A stretch of DNA of 64,000 bases from Aliagarivorans taiwanensis DSM 22990 (GTDB lineage: Bacteria; Pseudomonadota; Gammaproteobacteria; Enterobacterales; Celerinatantimonadaceae). Below the pieces are notes generated by a model. The model saw nothing but the letters and a program-made list of their open reading frames with translations, had not been told where the DNA came from and did no database searches. The stretch lies in contig NZ_AUBZ01000005.1 in assembly GCF_000429505.1 (NCBI RefSeq), positions 1 to 64,000 of the forward strand, in the 5' to 3' direction. A program made the position numbers and the translations under genes. Shown here one piece after another: positions 10,625 through 21,807 of the stretch. Position 1 is the first letter of the stretch; every line of letters starts with the position of its first letter.

Positions 10625-11179
10625 TTAGGCGCTGCGGGCAAAGCCGAGAGATTGGGCAGTACGCAGCGGCAGCACGCGATCGTGCATCACTTTGATGGTA
10701 TCAAACTGTTGCAGGTGTTTAATGCCATCTAAGCTCAGTTGCTTGTCGATGTACATCAAGGTGTAGCTCTTTTCGTTGCTCTCCAGCAACACAAACCGAC
10801 CATTCCCCTCTTGCCCCTGACAGACCACCACTTCGCCCACGGTGAGCTTGGTGAAGTACTGATGAGCAATCGGTTTAAAAAACCAACTCTGCGGCATCAT
10901 CGGCTTGTGGAACAACACCATCGCAACGGCATTGAGCACCACATGCACTTTAACCGGTGCTGGCCACTCGAATGAATCCAGACCTTCCAAGAAGGCATAA
11001 TAGAGTTCGGCGTGCTCAGTAGAGAAAGGTTGGTCGCCTTGCGCATAAGGAACGCAACGCTGAGTAGTCAAGGCAGAAACAAACAATAGCTCATCTCCCA
11101 ACTCCAGTGTCATTGCACTTTTGTCAGGATCAAATAGCCAGTGCCATTGATTGTTTGGGTGAATAAGCATAATGCTCAA
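10625..11179 (-). CDS. zapC: Cell division protein ZapC
   Basis: FtsZ-ring stabiliser that promotes lateral bundling of FtsZ filaments; cytoplasmic. The 184-residue product matches the family by the N-terminal pattern P-x-x-x-W-x-W-x-x-D, the stretch LELGDELLF, AELYYAFLE, LNAVAMVLFHKPMMPQSWFF and a small C-terminal barrel-like region. Two starts compete. The TTG at 11179 has AAGGA six bases upstream. The ATG at 11170 gives MLIHPNNQWHW, the start expected from relatives, but its SD spacing is poor (15 nt). The gene sits 73 bp downstream of pyrD on the same strand. Confidence 0.85.
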   Translation of the reverse strand: MSIMLIHPNNQWHWLFDPDKSAMTLELGDELLFVSALTTQRCVPYAQGDQPFSTEHAELYYAFLEGLDSFEWPAPVKVHVVLNAVAMVLFHKPMMPQSWFFKPIAHQYFTKLTVGEVVVCQGQEGNGRFVLLESNEKSYTLMYIDKQLSLDGIKHLQQFDTIKVMHDRVLPLRTAQSLGFARSA

Positions 11180-11252
11180 TAATTGTCCTTGCCTAGTTGC
11201 TGTATAAAACTACTACGCAATTTAGGCAAAGACAACGATTATTTGAATAAAA

Positions 11253-12263
11253 TTAGAGCAGTTCAGCAATCTCTTTAATTAACTTTGGCCCTTTATAAAT
11301 AAAGCCACTATATAGCTGAACTAGCTGAGCACCGGCTTGGATCTTTTCTTTGGCAGCCATGGCCGAATCAATTCCACCCACCCCAACGATTGGGATCTTT
11401 TTATTTAAATAATGATCCAATTTGCGGATCACTTCGGTGGACTTCAACTGCACTGGACGACCACTCAGGCCACCCGCCTCTGCCGCATGGGCCATACCGT
11501 CGACCATGCTGCGGTCCAGCGTAGTGTTGGTGGCGATAACCCCATCAAGCTGATAGCGAATCAATGAGTCACTAATTTGCTCAATTTCTGACTCATCCAA
11601 ATCTGGGGCAATTTTAATTAGCAAGGGCACATGCTTATTGAACTTAGCGCTAAGTTGTTGCTTACGCTCAGTTAATGAAGCCAGCAAATCATCCAACGCC
11701 TCACCATATTGCAAAGTACGTAGGCCAGGAGTATTTGGGCTAGAGATATTTACGGTAATGTAGTCAGCATGCTCAAACGCCTTATCCATACAGATAAGGT
11801 AATCGTCTTTACCATTTTCAACCGAGGTGGTTAAGTTTTTACCAATATTGATCCCTAGCACGCCCTTGTAATTGGATCCTTTTACCTGCTCAACCAAATA
11901 ATCGATCCCTTTATTGTTAAAGCCCATGCGGTTAATTAAACCTTCGGCTTCAACCAAACGGAAAATACGTGGCTTGGGATTACCATCCTGGGCGCGTGGC
12001 GTTACGGTTCCAACCTCAATAAAACCGAAGCCTAAGGCACCAAATGCATCGATACACTCACCGTTTTTATCCAAACCTGCAGCCAGACCAACTGGGTTAG
12101 GAAAGGTCAATCCCATGACTTCAACCGGATTATCCTTGATCCGCTGGCGATACATTAGATCCAGTGGGGTACCACCGGTGCGCTTGAACATGTCGATGAT
12201 CATGTCATGGGCGCGTTCTGGGTTAAGTTGGAAGATGAGTTTACGTGCTAAAGGGTAATACAT
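11253..12263 (-). CDS. pyrD: Dihydroorotate dehydrogenase (quinone), class 2
   Basis: Oxidises dihydroorotate to orotate in pyrimidine synthesis and passes electrons to membrane quinones. The start is the ATG at 12263 (MYYPLARKL), set by an AGGAG five to six bases upstream; this gives 336 residues, the E. coli PyrD length. The amphipathic N-terminal helix typical of class 2 is followed by [11 protein letters not shown], the NRMGFNN motif and [11 protein letters not shown], whose serine is the class 2 catalytic base. A long inverted repeat lies directly upstream, its last bases overlapping the ribosome site. NAD-GDH precedes pyrD on the same strand. Confidence 0.94.
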   Translation of the reverse strand: MYYPLARKLIFQLNPERAHDMIIDMFKRTGGTPLDLMYRQRIKDNPVEVMGLTFPNPVGLAAGLDKNGECIDAFGALGFGFIEVGTVTPRAQDGNPKPRIFRLVEAEGLINRMGFNNKGIDYLVEQVKGSNYKGVLGINIGKNLTTSVENGKDDYLICMDKAFEHADYITVNISSPNTPGLRTLQYGEALDDLLASLTERKQQLSAKFNKHVPLLIKIAPDLDESEIEQISDSLIRYQLDGVIATNTTLDRSMVDGMAHAAEAGGLSGRPVQLKSTEVIRKLDHYLNKKIPIVGVGGIDSAMAAKEKIQAGAQLVQLYSGFIYKGPKLIKEIAELL

Positions 12264-12272
12264 GCCGGCTCC

Positions 12273-12316
12273 TAGAATCTCCCCCGAAGGTGCGGGGCTT
12301 CGGGGGCGTGATTCTA
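12273..12316 (-). promoter_or_regulatory. Two-tier inverted repeat between the NAD-GDH stop and the pyrD ribosome site
   Basis: An inner 9-bp GC-rich stem (CCCCCGAAG/CTTCGGGGG, 8-nt loop) is enclosed by a second perfect 7-bp stem (TAGAATC/GATTCTA). It begins 2 nt after the GDH stop codon. Its 3' arm on the transcript overlaps the first two bases of the pyrD TAGGAG ribosome site. There is no T-tract, so it is not a standard terminator. It could block or protect the pyrD ribosome site, or stabilise the GDH 3' end. Confidence 0.7.
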
Positions 12317-12318
12317 TA

Positions 12319-15300
12319 CTATTTCGCGGCACAATTTAAATTAAGAAGGTTTAATTCTCTCAATAAAACTGGGAATTTAGCGAATTCATGGGTGTTACTG
12401 GTTTTAAAATCAGCAAGCATATGATGCCAACGCTCGGTCAAAGCACTATGGCTGGCCAACCAATCCTCCAACGGCGCCTGACTTTGCTGCTGTTTTGCCC
12501 AGCGATAAGCACTTTGGCTAAGCTGACGTTGCTGCCAGTCGAGATCCTCACGGAACGAGGCACGCGCCAAGGCTTGCCAGTGATTGTCCACTGCCAGCAA
12601 GTTGATCTGCTCTAAGAACCAATGCAGGCCCAATTGGGATCCCAGATTGAAGTACACCGGTGCTAGCTCGCTCACATCGGCCTCGAGCTCTTCGGCGATC
12701 TCGGCAAGATCGAGCACCGAATAGGCAGAACTCATTTGCGCTAACTCAGTGGCAATCGCCTCGGGGACTTGCTGCTTCACCAACTGCGCGATGTGCTTGT
12801 TGATCTGCTTAACCTCATCATCGGCCAGCACCTTGGAAAGCTGCTGCTGTATCGCCAAGTAACCGGGGCGATAACGCTGCACCTGCTGCGCGATGCTCAA
12901 GCTGCGATCACGTAGCGTAAGGAAGCGGCGTGTTGCCCGGCGCAACATGCGGCGGATGCTGTCCATCATCTCCAGCTGCAGCTCTGCACTCACCTGGTTA
13001 TCCAGCGCCTCGATGGCGGCGAGCAAGTCGCCAAGGCCGAACACCTGCTTGGCAGTGGCGTAGCTGGCGCAGATCTCGGCGGGCATCGCGCCGGTCTCCT
13101 CCATCAAGCGGCTAACAAAGTTAAAGCCCACATCATCAACAATTTGGTTGGCTAGACGGGTCGCGACTATCTCATTGCGCAGCGGGTGCTCGTGCATTTG
13201 CGCGCTGTAGCGCTTCTGTAGCTGCTCGGGGAAGGAGGCGACCAGTTGTTTGCTTAAGAACGGATCCGCTGTCACCTGCGGATCCAACAACATCTCTTTG
13301 AGCGCCATCTTGCCATAGGCCACCAATACCGCCAGCTCTGGACGGGTTAGCCCAACACCAGCCGCTTGGCGTTCAAACAACTCCTCATCACTGGGCAGAT
13401 ACTCCAGGCCACGGTCGAGACGGCCGCTGCGCTCCAGCCAATGCAGGAAGCGCACGATCTCTTTGACCATCGCTGCGCCGGAGCGCTGGCTAATACTGAT
13501 ACTCTGGCTCTGCCGATAGGCATTGGTGAGCACAATACCTGCCACGGTATCGGTCATCTCTTCTAGGGTACGGTTGCGCTGCTTCTCGGTCAGATCGCCA
13601 TTGCTCACCAGTGCGTTCAACAGGATCTTGATGTTTACTTCGTTGTCTGAGCAGTCCACCCCGCCAACGTTATCGGTGAAATCGGTGTTAATACGGCCAC
13701 CGTTTAACGCAATCTCGATACGCCCTAGCTGGGTAATACCAAGGTTACCGCCCTCACCGACGATCTTAGCCCCCAACTGACTGCCGTTGATCCGCACCGC
13801 GTCATTGGCGCGATCGCCCACATCGATGTTGCTCTCAGTCGAGCCCTTCACATAGGTGCCAATGCCGCCATTCCAGAACAGATCGACCTTAGCTTTTAGC
13901 AGCAGTTTGATCAGCTCATTGGGTGTGACGCTCTCTGCGCGGGTGCCCACGAGTTTTTGGATCTCTTTACTCAGGGTGATCGACTTGGCACTGCGCTCAA
14001 AGATGCCACCACCCGCGGATATCAGTGATTCGTCATAATCTTTCCAGCTCGAGCGCGGCAGCGCGAACAGCCGTTTGCGCTCGGTATAGCTGGCCTTGGC
14101 ATTCGGGCTTGGGTCAATGAAGATATGCATATGGTTGAATGCAGCAACCAAGCAGGTGTGCTCTGAGAGCAGCATACCGTTACCGAACACATCGCCAGCC
14201 ATATCGCCCACCGCGATACAGCTAAAATCGCTGCTCTGACAATCGATGCCCATCTCACGGAAGTGGCGTTTGACCGACTCCCAGGCACCGCGTGCGGTAA
14301 TGCCCATGCCTTTGTGGTCGTAGCCATTGCTACCGCCCGAGGCAAAGGCGTCGCCCATCCAGAAGTTGTACTCAGCGCTGATTTGGTTGGCGATATCCGA
14401 GAAGGTGGCGGTGCCTTTGTCAGCGGCAACCACCAAGTAAGGGTCATCTTCATCGCGCCGAACCACCTGCTCGGGCGCTACAATCTCACCCTGTACGATG
14501 TTGTCGCTAATATCGAGTAATCCGCGAATAAAGGTGCGGTAGCAGGCCTTGCCCTCCTCGAGCCATGCCTCTCTATCGCTAGGTGACGGCAGTTGCTTAC
14601 AGACAAAGCCGCCCTTGGCGCCCACTGGCACGATCACAGTGTTCTTCACCTGCTGGGCTTTCACCAGGCCCAGTACCTCGGTGCGAAAGTCCTCACGGCG
14701 GTCTGACCAACGCAGACCGCCCCGGGCAACCTTGCCACCGCGCAGGTGCACACCTTCAACCCGTGGGGAATAAACAAAGATCTCAAACGCCGGCAGTGGC
14801 TTGGGCATATCGCTAATCGCCTCTGGCTGGATCTTCATCGAGATATACTCTTTGATCTCTCCTTGGCCATTGCGCTGGTAGAAGTTGGTTCTGAGGGTCG
14901 CTTTGATCATTTCCATAAAGCGGCGGATAATCCGGTCGTCATCGAGGTTGCTCACCCCGTCTAGCTGCTCGTTAAGCGAGGCCTCCAGTTTCTTTTCAAT
15001 CGCTGGTGAGCGCTTGAGCCCAGGGTCAAAACGGCGGCGGAACAGATCGAGCAGCGAAGCCGAAATGCTTGGATACTTAATAAACGCCTGCTCAATATAA
15101 CGCTGGCTAAAGGTGCTGCCTATTTGGCGCATATACTTGGCGTAGGTTCTCAGCAGAGCCACATCGCGCCCGCTGGCATCGGCGGCCAACACCAGATGGT
15201 TAAAGCCATCGTCTTCCAACGAACCGGCCCAGATCTCTGCCAAGGCCTGCTGAAAGCGTTCGCGGCTTTGCTCGATATCCAGCCGCCCTTCCCCGGTGTA

Positions 15301-17151
15301 AAGCATGGAGAAATCCAACACCCAGTAGTTGCTGCCATCGGCGGTTTTAATCGGATACGGCGCTTCACCAATCACCCGCAGGCCCATGTTCTCGAGCATT
15401 GGCAATATGTCACTGAGATGCAGCGGCTCGTTTAAGTGGAACAGTTTAAGGCGCACATGGTTGCTGTCTTCCGGCTCCTCTTGCGGGCGGTAGAACAGCA
15501 TCCCCAGTTCGGTTTCACTGCCAAGCGCTTCTAGCTGGCAGATATCGGCCACCGCAGAGCCAGGCAGGATATTCTCTTTGTACGAGCGCGGGAAGGCATA
15601 CTGAAAACGGCTACCCAGCGCATTGGCACGCTCCTCCCCAAAACTGGCAACCAAGGAGTTCAGCAGCCGGTCTTCCCAGGTGCGAGCGGCCTCCATCAGG
15701 TTTTGATTGAGCTCGTTCAAGTCATACTCCTGGTGTTGGTTATCGACACGGACAAGATAGTGGGTACGCGCCAGCATGCTCTCGGTAAAATAGGTGGCGA
15801 ACTCCACTTCGTCGTTGGAGAGAAAATGTTCTTTTAACACGGCCTGACACTGTTGCCGCAAGGCGGTGTTGTAGCGATCCCGGCTCATATAAATCAGGCA
15901 AGAATAAAAGCGCCCGTAGATGTCGCGTCGCACAAACAGCTTGATCAAATCACGCTCTTGGATCTGTTCCACGCCGATGCCGGTGGCCAGCAGCTCTTCC
16001 TCAGAGGCTTGAATAAGCTCATCGCGCGGGAAGGTCTCCATGATGTTGAGCAGGCTTTTGTAGGCATGGGAGCCGCGTGGCAGCTCCGAGTTAACCATCA
16101 AGCGCTCAACCTTTTGGTTGATTAAGGGCACTTCCATCACGCTGCGGTTGTATAGCGACGAGGCATACAGGCCAATGAAGCGGTGCTCGCCCACCACCTT
16201 GCCTTTACCATCGAATATCTTGATACCCACATGGTCGATGTAGGCTGGACGATGCACCCGCGACTTATGATTGCTCTTGTTGAGCAGCAGCGGCGTAGTG
16301 TTGGTAGCAAGATCGCGCGCCGCCGAGGTATAACTCGACAGAGACACGCTATGGCTTTTGTAGATACTGCGGTAAAGCCCAAGGCTGCTCTCGTCGTTAG
16401 GCACTAAGTTCAAGTCGCCCTTGCTTTGCTTAAGCTCGTAGCGACGATAGCCCATCAAGGTAAAGTTGTTGTCAGCCAGCCAATCGAGAAAGGCCACCGC
16501 CTGCGCCAGTTGATGGGTATCAGCTTTGCCCTTGGTTTTGGCCAGCTCATCGGAAACCTGCTTGAGCAGGCTGAGCATCCCCTGCCAATCGTTCACCACC
16601 ACCGCGACTTCATCGAGCACCTTGGACAGCTCCATACTCAACGCTCGTAGCTGGGCGACATCGCTTTGCCGGTCGATCTCAATCATAAACACCGTCTGGT
16701 TGCCAAGCTCTTGATGCTCAACATCGTGCACCGCGCTGATATGTTGCTTGTCGTCCCGGTCGAGGCGCATTGGTTGGTGTAGCAGTACGTGGGTTGAGAT
16801 ACCGCTGCGACTGAGCGCCATGCGGATCGAATCCACCAAGAACGGCGAATCCGGCACAATGATTTCGATGATGGTATGGGTCGATTGCCAGCCATGCTTC
16901 GCCAGCTCCGGGTTATACACCTTGATATGCCGCTCACAGGTTGAGGTGCGATTGAGCGCCTTCCATAAGCCCACTCCCATACCGTATAGATCGCTATGGT
17001 TGCGTTGGGTGAGATCTTCAAGGCTCAAACCAGAGAACAGGCGGCTGAGAAAATTCTCCACCAACGGGGCCGAAGCCGCTGGCATTTTGTCAGCAATAGT
17101 TTGATAGACGTTTTGCAATAGAACAGAGCGGGAATGCTGTGAGCGGGTCAT
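12319..17151 (-). CDS. NAD-specific glutamate dehydrogenase, 180-kDa class
   Basis: Catabolic enzyme converting glutamate to 2-oxoglutarate and ammonia with NAD. The 1610-residue length is diagnostic of the large bacterial GDH class. A long N-terminal regulatory part with ACT-like segments covers about residues 1-700. The catalytic domain follows at about 730-1220 with [13 protein letters not shown], the lysine motif PVGAKGGFV and a nucleotide-binding stretch [11 protein letters not shown] helical C-terminal region completes it. It is separate from pyrD by only 55 bp and the inverted repeat described there. No other glutamate gene is near. Confidence 0.94.
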   Translation of the reverse strand: MTRSQHSRSVLLQNVYQTIADKMPAASAPLVENFLSRLFSGLSLEDLTQRNHSDLYGMGVGLWKALNRTSTCERHIKVYNPELAKHGWQSTHTIIEIIVPDSPFLVDSIRMALSRSGISTHVLLHQPMRLDRDDKQHISAVHDVEHQELGNQTVFMIEIDRQSDVAQLRALSMELSKVLDEVAVVVNDWQGMLSLLKQVSDELAKTKGKADTHQLAQAVAFLDWLADNNFTLMGYRRYELKQSKGDLNLVPNDESSLGLYRSIYKSHSVSLSSYTSAARDLATNTTPLLLNKSNHKSRVHRPAYIDHVGIKIFDGKGKVVGEHRFIGLYASSLYNRSVMEVPLINQKVERLMVNSELPRGSHAYKSLLNIMETFPRDELIQASEEELLATGIGVEQIQERDLIKLFVRRDIYGRFYSCLIYMSRDRYNTALRQQCQAVLKEHFLSNDEVEFATYFTESMLARTHYLVRVDNQHQEYDLNELNQNLMEAARTWEDRLLNSLVASFGEERANALGSRFQYAFPRSYKENILPGSAVADICQLEALGSETELGMLFYRPQEEPEDSNHVRLKLFHLNEPLHLSDILPMLENMGLRVIGEAPYPIKTADGSNYWVLDFSMLYTGEGRLDIEQSRERFQQALAEIWAGSLEDDGFNHLVLAADASGRDVALLRTYAKYMRQIGSTFSQRYIEQAFIKYPSISASLLDLFRRRFDPGLKRSPAIEKKLEASLNEQLDGVSNLDDDRIIRRFMEMIKATLRTNFYQRNGQGEIKEYISMKIQPEAISDMPKPLPAFEIFVYSPRVEGVHLRGGKVARGGLRWSDRREDFRTEVLGLVKAQQVKNTVIVPVGAKGGFVCKQLPSPSDREAWLEEGKACYRTFIRGLLDISDNIVQGEIVAPEQVVRRDEDDPYLVVAADKGTATFSDIANQISAEYNFWMGDAFASGGSNGYDHKGMGITARGAWESVKRHFREMGIDCQSSDFSCIAVGDMAGDVFGNGMLLSEHTCLVAAFNHMHIFIDPSPNAKASYTERKRLFALPRSSWKDYDESLISAGGGIFERSAKSITLSKEIQKLVGTRAESVTPNELIKLLLKAKVDLFWNGGIGTYVKGSTESNIDVGDRANDAVRINGSQLGAKIVGEGGNLGITQLGRIEIALNGGRINTDFTDNVGGVDCSDNEVNIKILLNALVSNGDLTEKQRNRTLEEMTDTVAGIVLTNAYRQSQSISISQRSGAAMVKEIVRFLHWLERSGRLDRGLEYLPSDEELFERQAAGVGLTRPELAVLVAYGKMALKEMLLDPQVTADPFLSKQLVASFPEQLQKRYSAQMHEHPLRNEIVATRLANQIVDDVGFNFVSRLMEETGAMPAEICASYATAKQVFGLGDLLAAIEALDNQVSAELQLEMMDSIRRMLRRATRRFLTLRDRSLSIAQQVQRYRPGYLAIQQQLSKVLADDEVKQINKHIAQLVKQQVPEAIATELAQMSSAYSVLDLAEIAEELEADVSELAPVYFNLGSQLGLHWFLEQINLLAVDNHWQALARASFREDLDWQQRQLSQSAYRWAKQQQSQAPLEDWLASHSALTERWHHMLADFKTSNTHEFAKFPVLLRELNLLNLNCAAK

Positions 17152-17304
17152 TCAACCCTCCTTGTCAAAACGAAAGACAGTGTGGTCTAACGTTAGTTAA
17201 GTCACTGCTTAGATTGTAGAAACAATTGCTTAGCTTGGAAGTGATGAGAGCGAGGTTTTTCCCGGCCCTGATACTAAAGTGTGAAGTATATTTGAATCAG
17301 GGGC

Positions 17305-17523
17305 TTAGCGGCGTTTAAGGGAGACAAACTTATTGTTGTCATCAACCGTTAAGGTGAACGAACCGACAATGCCAGTGGGGGCCAAAAATGGCAAAAAACG
17401 CAGCGCCGGGATCTGAATACGTTTACCGTAAATATCGGTGACCAATACATTACTGGCAGCACCGGTATAGACCGCTTCAAAATCCTGATACGAGATGCGT
17501 ATAGAGAAATGAAATTGCTTCAT
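17305..17523 (-). CDS. Small conserved protein, DUF2835 family
   Basis: A 72-residue protein of unknown function. It matches the DUF2835 pattern (FHFSIRISYQDFEAVYTG, then a conserved RIQIPALRFLPFLAPTGIVGSF), rich in beta-strand residues and ending in basic residues, without signal peptide or membrane helix. It lies 69 bp after the pepN stop codon on the same strand and before NAD-GDH, a neighbourhood common in Shewanella-like genomes. A small hairpin separates it from pepN. No function can be claimed. Confidence 0.8.
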   Translation of the reverse strand: MKQFHFSIRISYQDFEAVYTGAASNVLVTDIYGKRIQIPALRFLPFLAPTGIVGSFTLTVDDNNKFVSLKRR

Positions 17524-17534
17524 GGAATAATCCA

Positions 17535-17551
17535 GGGGAGCAACGCTCCCC
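17535..17551 (-). terminator. Short GC-rich hairpin between pepN and the DUF2835 gene
   Basis: A 7-bp stem (GGGGAGC/GCTCCCC) with a 3-nt loop. There is no T-run on the minus strand, so it is at most a partial terminator or mRNA-processing hairpin; it lies 11 nt before the DUF2835 start codon. Confidence 0.35.
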
Positions 17552-17592
17552 CTTATTTGCTACTTACTATTCGCTAAGCGTAAACGCCGCGC

Positions 17593-20196
17593 CTACTCCT
17601 GCAACTGAGCTAGTGCCTTATCGACTTTCTCGAACAGGTCTTTACTCAGGTCGGGCAGCGCTAGCAGTTTCTTCAACTGCTTGATAATCAGCGCCTTACG
17701 GGCTGCATCGAGCTTCTTGGTTTGAATTAGCGGAGTAATCAAACGCGCTGCTACCTGCGGGTTACTGCTGTTCAAACGGGTCAGGATCTCGCCGAGAAAT
17801 GCATAGCCCGAACCATCCTTCGCGTGGAAGTACCGCGGGTTGGCCGCGCAGAATGCGCCTACTAGCGAGCGCAAGCGATTGGGGTTATCGAAGCTAAAGC
17901 TCGGGTGGCTCATCAGCTCGCGCACCCGCAGCAACACATCGTCGCGATGCTGACAGGCTTGCAGGCTAAACCACTTATCCATCACCAGCCCATCGTGCTG
18001 CCACTGCTGCTCGTAATCGCCAAACATGGCATCACGCTCGGCAATCTTCGCCCGGTTCGCCGCGCCCAGCGCCGCCAGTTTATCGGTCATGAGATGGCTA
18101 TTTTGGTAGACATCGACAATCAGACCCGGTTTGCTAAAGCCCAGATAAGCTAGGCAAACGCCTCGCAGTGCGCGCCAGCCCATATCGGCATGACTCAGGC
18201 TTTGCTGATCGTGTTTTTGGCACTCTAGCTCTAGCTGTTCAAACTGGGCATCCAGCGACTCAGACAGGCTCTCAAACAAGAAGTCGCGCGCGGTGGCAAT
18301 CGCATCAATATCTACCTCATCGAAGCTGTCTGCCAGCTCCGATTCACTCGGTAGCGTGAGGAGCTCCGCTTTAAAGGCAGCGTCCATCGATTGCTGCAGG
18401 ATACTCTCAACCAAGCTGATAAGCTCAGCGGGAATACGTAGCTGCTCACCGGCTTGCAATACGCCTACCGCCTCTTGCATCCACATCACCACAATGCTCT
18501 GCATGGCATCCCAACGCGCGAAGCTGTTGTGGGCGTGTTCCACGATATGCATCAACTCGGCAAAGCTGTAGTTGCTCTCCAAGCGCACTGGCGCGGAGAA
18601 ATCCTGCAGCGCGACGACCACCGGCTTGCTGCCAACGTTGTCGAACTCCCAGCTTTGACGCTCTTCGGTGAGATGCAGCACCGGCGATACCTCGGCGCCA
18701 TCCACCGATAGCGTAATGCTCTCGCCATCGGCGCTGAGCAGCTCGATGGATACCGGAATATGCAGCGGCAGTTTATCTTGTTGATCGGCAGTGACTGGCG
18801 TGCGCTGACTAAGCTCAAGGGTGTAGCGCTTATTGGCCAGATCGTAGTGACCCGATAGACTCACCACCGGGGTACCGCTTTGGCTGTACCAGCGTTTAAA
18901 CAATGTGAGGTCCACACCGCTGGCATCTTGCATCGCCGCGACAAAATCATCACAGGTCACCGCCTGCCCATCGTGACGCTTCACATATAGCTGCATGCCC
19001 TTTTGGAAGGCCTGCTCGCCGAGCAAGGTGTGCAGCATGCGGATCACTTCCGAGCCCTTCTCATATACGGTCAGGGTGTAAAAGTTATTCATTTCGATAA
19101 CTTTGTCGGGGCGGATCGGGTGCGCCATTGGCCCCGCGTCTTCGGCAAATTGGTGGCCACGCAAGATCCGAACGTTCTTGATGCGGTTAACCGCGCGTGA
19201 GCCCAGATCAGAGCTGAACTCTTGATCGCGAAATACCGTTAAGCCCTCTTTGAGTGACAGCTGGAACCAATCACGGCAAGTAATTCGGTTGCCGGTCCAG
19301 TTATGGAAGTACTCGTGGCCGATTACAGCCTCAATACCCAAGAAGTCGCTGTCAGTCGCAGTGGCTTTGTTGGCCAGCACATACTTGGAGTTAAAGACGT
19401 TAAGCCCTTTGTTCTCCATGGCGCCCATGTTGAAGAAGTCCACCGCAACGATCATGTAGATGTCGAGGTCGTACTCCAGACCAAAGCGCTGTTCGTCCCA
19501 GGCCATGGCATTTTTAAGCGACAACATAGCGTGATCGGCGCGATCCAGGTTGCCGCGATCAACGAACAGTTGCAGCGCTACCTCTCGGCCAGAGCGGGTG
19601 GTAAAGCGGTCTTCCAGCAGGTCGAAATCGCCTGCGACCAGCGCAAACAAGTAGCTTGGTTTCGGGAACGGGTCTTCCCAGCGTACCCAGTGATAGCCGT
19701 TCTCCCCTTCACCGCTATCTACCTTGTTGCCGTTGGACAGCAATAACGGAAAGCCCGCTTTGGGTGCGTGCACGGTGGTGGTGTACTTGGCCAGCACATC
19801 AGGGCGGTCCAGGAAGTAGGTAATCCGGCGAAAGCCCTCGGCTTCACATTGGGTGCAGTAGGCATCGCCAGAGAGATACAGCCCTTCCAGCGCTTTGTTC
19901 TCGGCCGGGGCTATCTCGGTGACAATCTCAAGTTCAAACTGCTCGGGCACCGATTTAAGCTCTAGCTGCCCTTGGGCGTTGTGTTCAAACTCGCTGTAAT
20001 CTTGGCCATCAATTTTCAGGCTTAGCAATTGAAGCTGTTCGCCATCGAGGCACAGCGGACCGTCAGCGATACGACGAACCAAGGAACGTGCTGTAACCCG
20101 GGTCGAAGCGGGGTCGAGATAGAAGTCCAGCGCCACGCTATCGATGGTAAACGCGGGGCCCTGATAATCAGCACGATATTTGGCTTTTGGCTGCAT
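17593..20196 (-). CDS. pepN: Aminopeptidase N (M1 family zinc metallopeptidase)
   Basis: Broad-specificity cytosolic aminopeptidase in peptide turnover. The start is the ATG at 20196 (MQPKAKYR): AAGGA stands six bases upstream of it but directly abuts the ATG two codons earlier, which is thus unlikely to be used. In the 867-residue product the substrate-recognition GAMEN motif is at 258-262 and the zinc site HEYFH at 294-298 with the third ligand Glu317 (SLKEGLT). The M1 C-terminal helical domain follows. Length fits E. coli PepN (870 aa). Confidence 0.95.
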   Translation of the reverse strand: MQPKAKYRADYQGPAFTIDSVALDFYLDPASTRVTARSLVRRIADGPLCLDGEQLQLLSLKIDGQDYSEFEHNAQGQLELKSVPEQFELEIVTEIAPAENKALEGLYLSGDAYCTQCEAEGFRRITYFLDRPDVLAKYTTTVHAPKAGFPLLLSNGNKVDSGEGENGYHWVRWEDPFPKPSYLFALVAGDFDLLEDRFTTRSGREVALQLFVDRGNLDRADHAMLSLKNAMAWDEQRFGLEYDLDIYMIVAVDFFNMGAMENKGLNVFNSKYVLANKATATDSDFLGIEAVIGHEYFHNWTGNRITCRDWFQLSLKEGLTVFRDQEFSSDLGSRAVNRIKNVRILRGHQFAEDAGPMAHPIRPDKVIEMNNFYTLTVYEKGSEVIRMLHTLLGEQAFQKGMQLYVKRHDGQAVTCDDFVAAMQDASGVDLTLFKRWYSQSGTPVVSLSGHYDLANKRYTLELSQRTPVTADQQDKLPLHIPVSIELLSADGESITLSVDGAEVSPVLHLTEERQSWEFDNVGSKPVVVALQDFSAPVRLESNYSFAELMHIVEHAHNSFARWDAMQSIVVMWMQEAVGVLQAGEQLRIPAELISLVESILQQSMDAAFKAELLTLPSESELADSFDEVDIDAIATARDFLFESLSESLDAQFEQLELECQKHDQQSLSHADMGWRALRGVCLAYLGFSKPGLIVDVYQNSHLMTDKLAALGAANRAKIAERDAMFGDYEQQWQHDGLVMDKWFSLQACQHRDDVLLRVRELMSHPSFSFDNPNRLRSLVGAFCAANPRYFHAKDGSGYAFLGEILTRLNSSNPQVAARLITPLIQTKKLDAARKALIIKQLKKLLALPDLSKDLFEKVDKALAQLQE

Positions 20197-20238
20197 GATC
20201 ATTCCTTTAGAAACACTTAGGCGCTCACTATAACAAAA

Positions 20239-20264
20239 AAAGCCTGCGCAAAAACGCAGGCTTT
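20239..20264 (-). terminator. Intrinsic terminator after the NSS transporter gene
   Basis: Perfect 10-bp stem AAAGCCTGCG/CGCAGGCTTT with a 6-nt loop. On the minus strand it is followed by a run of seven T, fitting the end of the transporter transcript. It lies 19 bp after that gene's stop and upstream of pepN. Confidence 0.9.
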
Positions 20265-20283
20265 TATCGAAATACGGCTTGGT

Positions 20284-21651
20284 TTAGCGGAAGGCGTTAA
20301 CAAACACAACGCTAATCGCAACTGGCGCCACGTACTTCAGACAACCGAAGAAGTAATTCCAGTTGTTCTTGCTCATCGCCATGCTCTTCTCTAAGCGATC
20401 TTCACACATTACCCAGCCAACAAATACCGCTACAAGCAAGCCGCCCAATGGCAACATCACCGCTTCGGTCAGCTTGTCGATAACACCAAAGAAGTTAGTC
20501 TCCCAACCCATTAGGGTAATGCTCACCCACTCTTGCTCGGTGAACGAGGCAACGGTTAGCAGACTCATTACCCAGATTACGGTACCGGCAGTCCAGCTCG
20601 CTTTAGCACGCTCAAAGCCACGACGCTCTACCAGATAAGCCGCCGCAGATTCCATCAGCGCCATCGCTGAGGTAAATGCAGCCACTACAATCATGGCGAA
20701 GAACAGAGTTGATACCAGGCTACCCAGCGGCATGGTGCCGAAGGCGATTGGCAGTGATACGAACAGCAGACCCGGACCGGCGCCAGGCTCAATGCCATTG
20801 GCGAATACGATTGGGTAGATGGCCAGGCCCGCCATCAGCGCCACCAAGGTGTCCATTGCGGCAATTGCGAACGAGGTCTTGGTGATAGAGGTACCTTCTG
20901 GCAGGTAGGCGCCGTACATGATCATGATCCCTGAAGACAGGCTCAGCGTGAAGAACGCGTGACCCAAGGCAATCAGCACGCCTTGTACCGTGAGCTTGGA
21001 GAAATCAGGGTAGAACATAAAGCGCGCAGCTTCACCGAAAGCACCGGTGGCCGCCGCGTAAACCATCACGATAGCCAACAGGATGAACAGTGCAGGCATT
21101 AGCATGGAGATGCTCTTCTCCAGACCTTTGTTTACGCCCTTAGCCAGAATGCCGGCAGTACCGAAGGTCACAATGCTTGACCACAGGATCAGCTGCCAAG
21201 GGTCAGCTAGCAGTGCACCGAACAACGCGCCTACAGCATCCGCATCACCTGCTGCAGCGGCAATTTCACCAGTAACCGACTTACCGACATAGGCTACCGC
21301 CCAACCGGCGATCACTACGTAGAAGCTGAGGATTAAGAAGCCTGCTAGCACACCCATACCGCCAATCATGCCCCAATGGCGTGAACGACCATGCGCCTCG
21401 GCAACTTTTGCCATAGCGTTGGCGGGCGTAGAGCGGCCCTGTTTACCGATGTACACTTCGGCCATCATCACTGGCACGCCAATCAGGGCGATACAGATTA
21501 GATAAACCAGAACGAAGGCGCCACCACCGTGCTCGCCCATGATATAAGGGAAACGCCAGATGTTCCCCAAGCCGACTGCGGCACCCGTCGCCGCCAAGAT
21601 GTAAGCAAAGTTACTCGACCAACGGCCGCTTACAGATGTGTTGTTACTCAT
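20284..21651 (-). CDS. Sodium-dependent transporter, NSS/SNF (LeuT-fold) family
   Basis: Inner-membrane sodium symporter, probably for an amino acid or related compound. The 455-residue protein has the NSS first-helix signature (FAYILAATGAAVGLGNIWRFPY), the following GGGAFVLVY and GVPVMMAEVYIGK motifs, and about 11-12 hydrophobic segments. Substrate cannot be read from sequence. It has its own terminator and a 156-bp upstream gap separating it from dacB; I see no regulatory element I can name there. Confidence 0.9.
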   Translation of the reverse strand: MSNNTSVSGRWSSNFAYILAATGAAVGLGNIWRFPYIMGEHGGGAFVLVYLICIALIGVPVMMAEVYIGKQGRSTPANAMAKVAEAHGRSRHWGMIGGMGVLAGFLILSFYVVIAGWAVAYVGKSVTGEIAAAAGDADAVGALFGALLADPWQLILWSSIVTFGTAGILAKGVNKGLEKSISMLMPALFILLAIVMVYAAATGAFGEAARFMFYPDFSKLTVQGVLIALGHAFFTLSLSSGIMIMYGAYLPEGTSITKTSFAIAAMDTLVALMAGLAIYPIVFANGIEPGAGPGLLFVSLPIAFGTMPLGSLVSTLFFAMIVVAAFTSAMALMESAAAYLVERRGFERAKASWTAGTVIWVMSLLTVASFTEQEWVSITLMGWETNFFGVIDKLTEAVMLPLGGLLVAVFVGWVMCEDRLEKSMAMSKNNWNYFFGCLKYVAPVAISVVFVNAFR

Positions 21652-21807
21652 TATTTTCTCTTATGTTGTGTTTACAGATTTATCCCTAACTGCAAAGAAA
21701 ATAATAAGTGATATACGCCACTCGATCTTCAAACCGCAGTGTTAATTGCTACCTTTCGAGCAAAAACCCTGAATTTTTAGTCGAAAAATAAGCGAATTAG
21801 CGTTTAT

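Noticed and set aside
17152-17304. CCCTGAT/ATCAGGG inverted repeat in the gap between NAD-GDH and the DUF2835 gene
   Set aside because: The loop is about 25 nt and no T-run follows; too weak to call a terminator.
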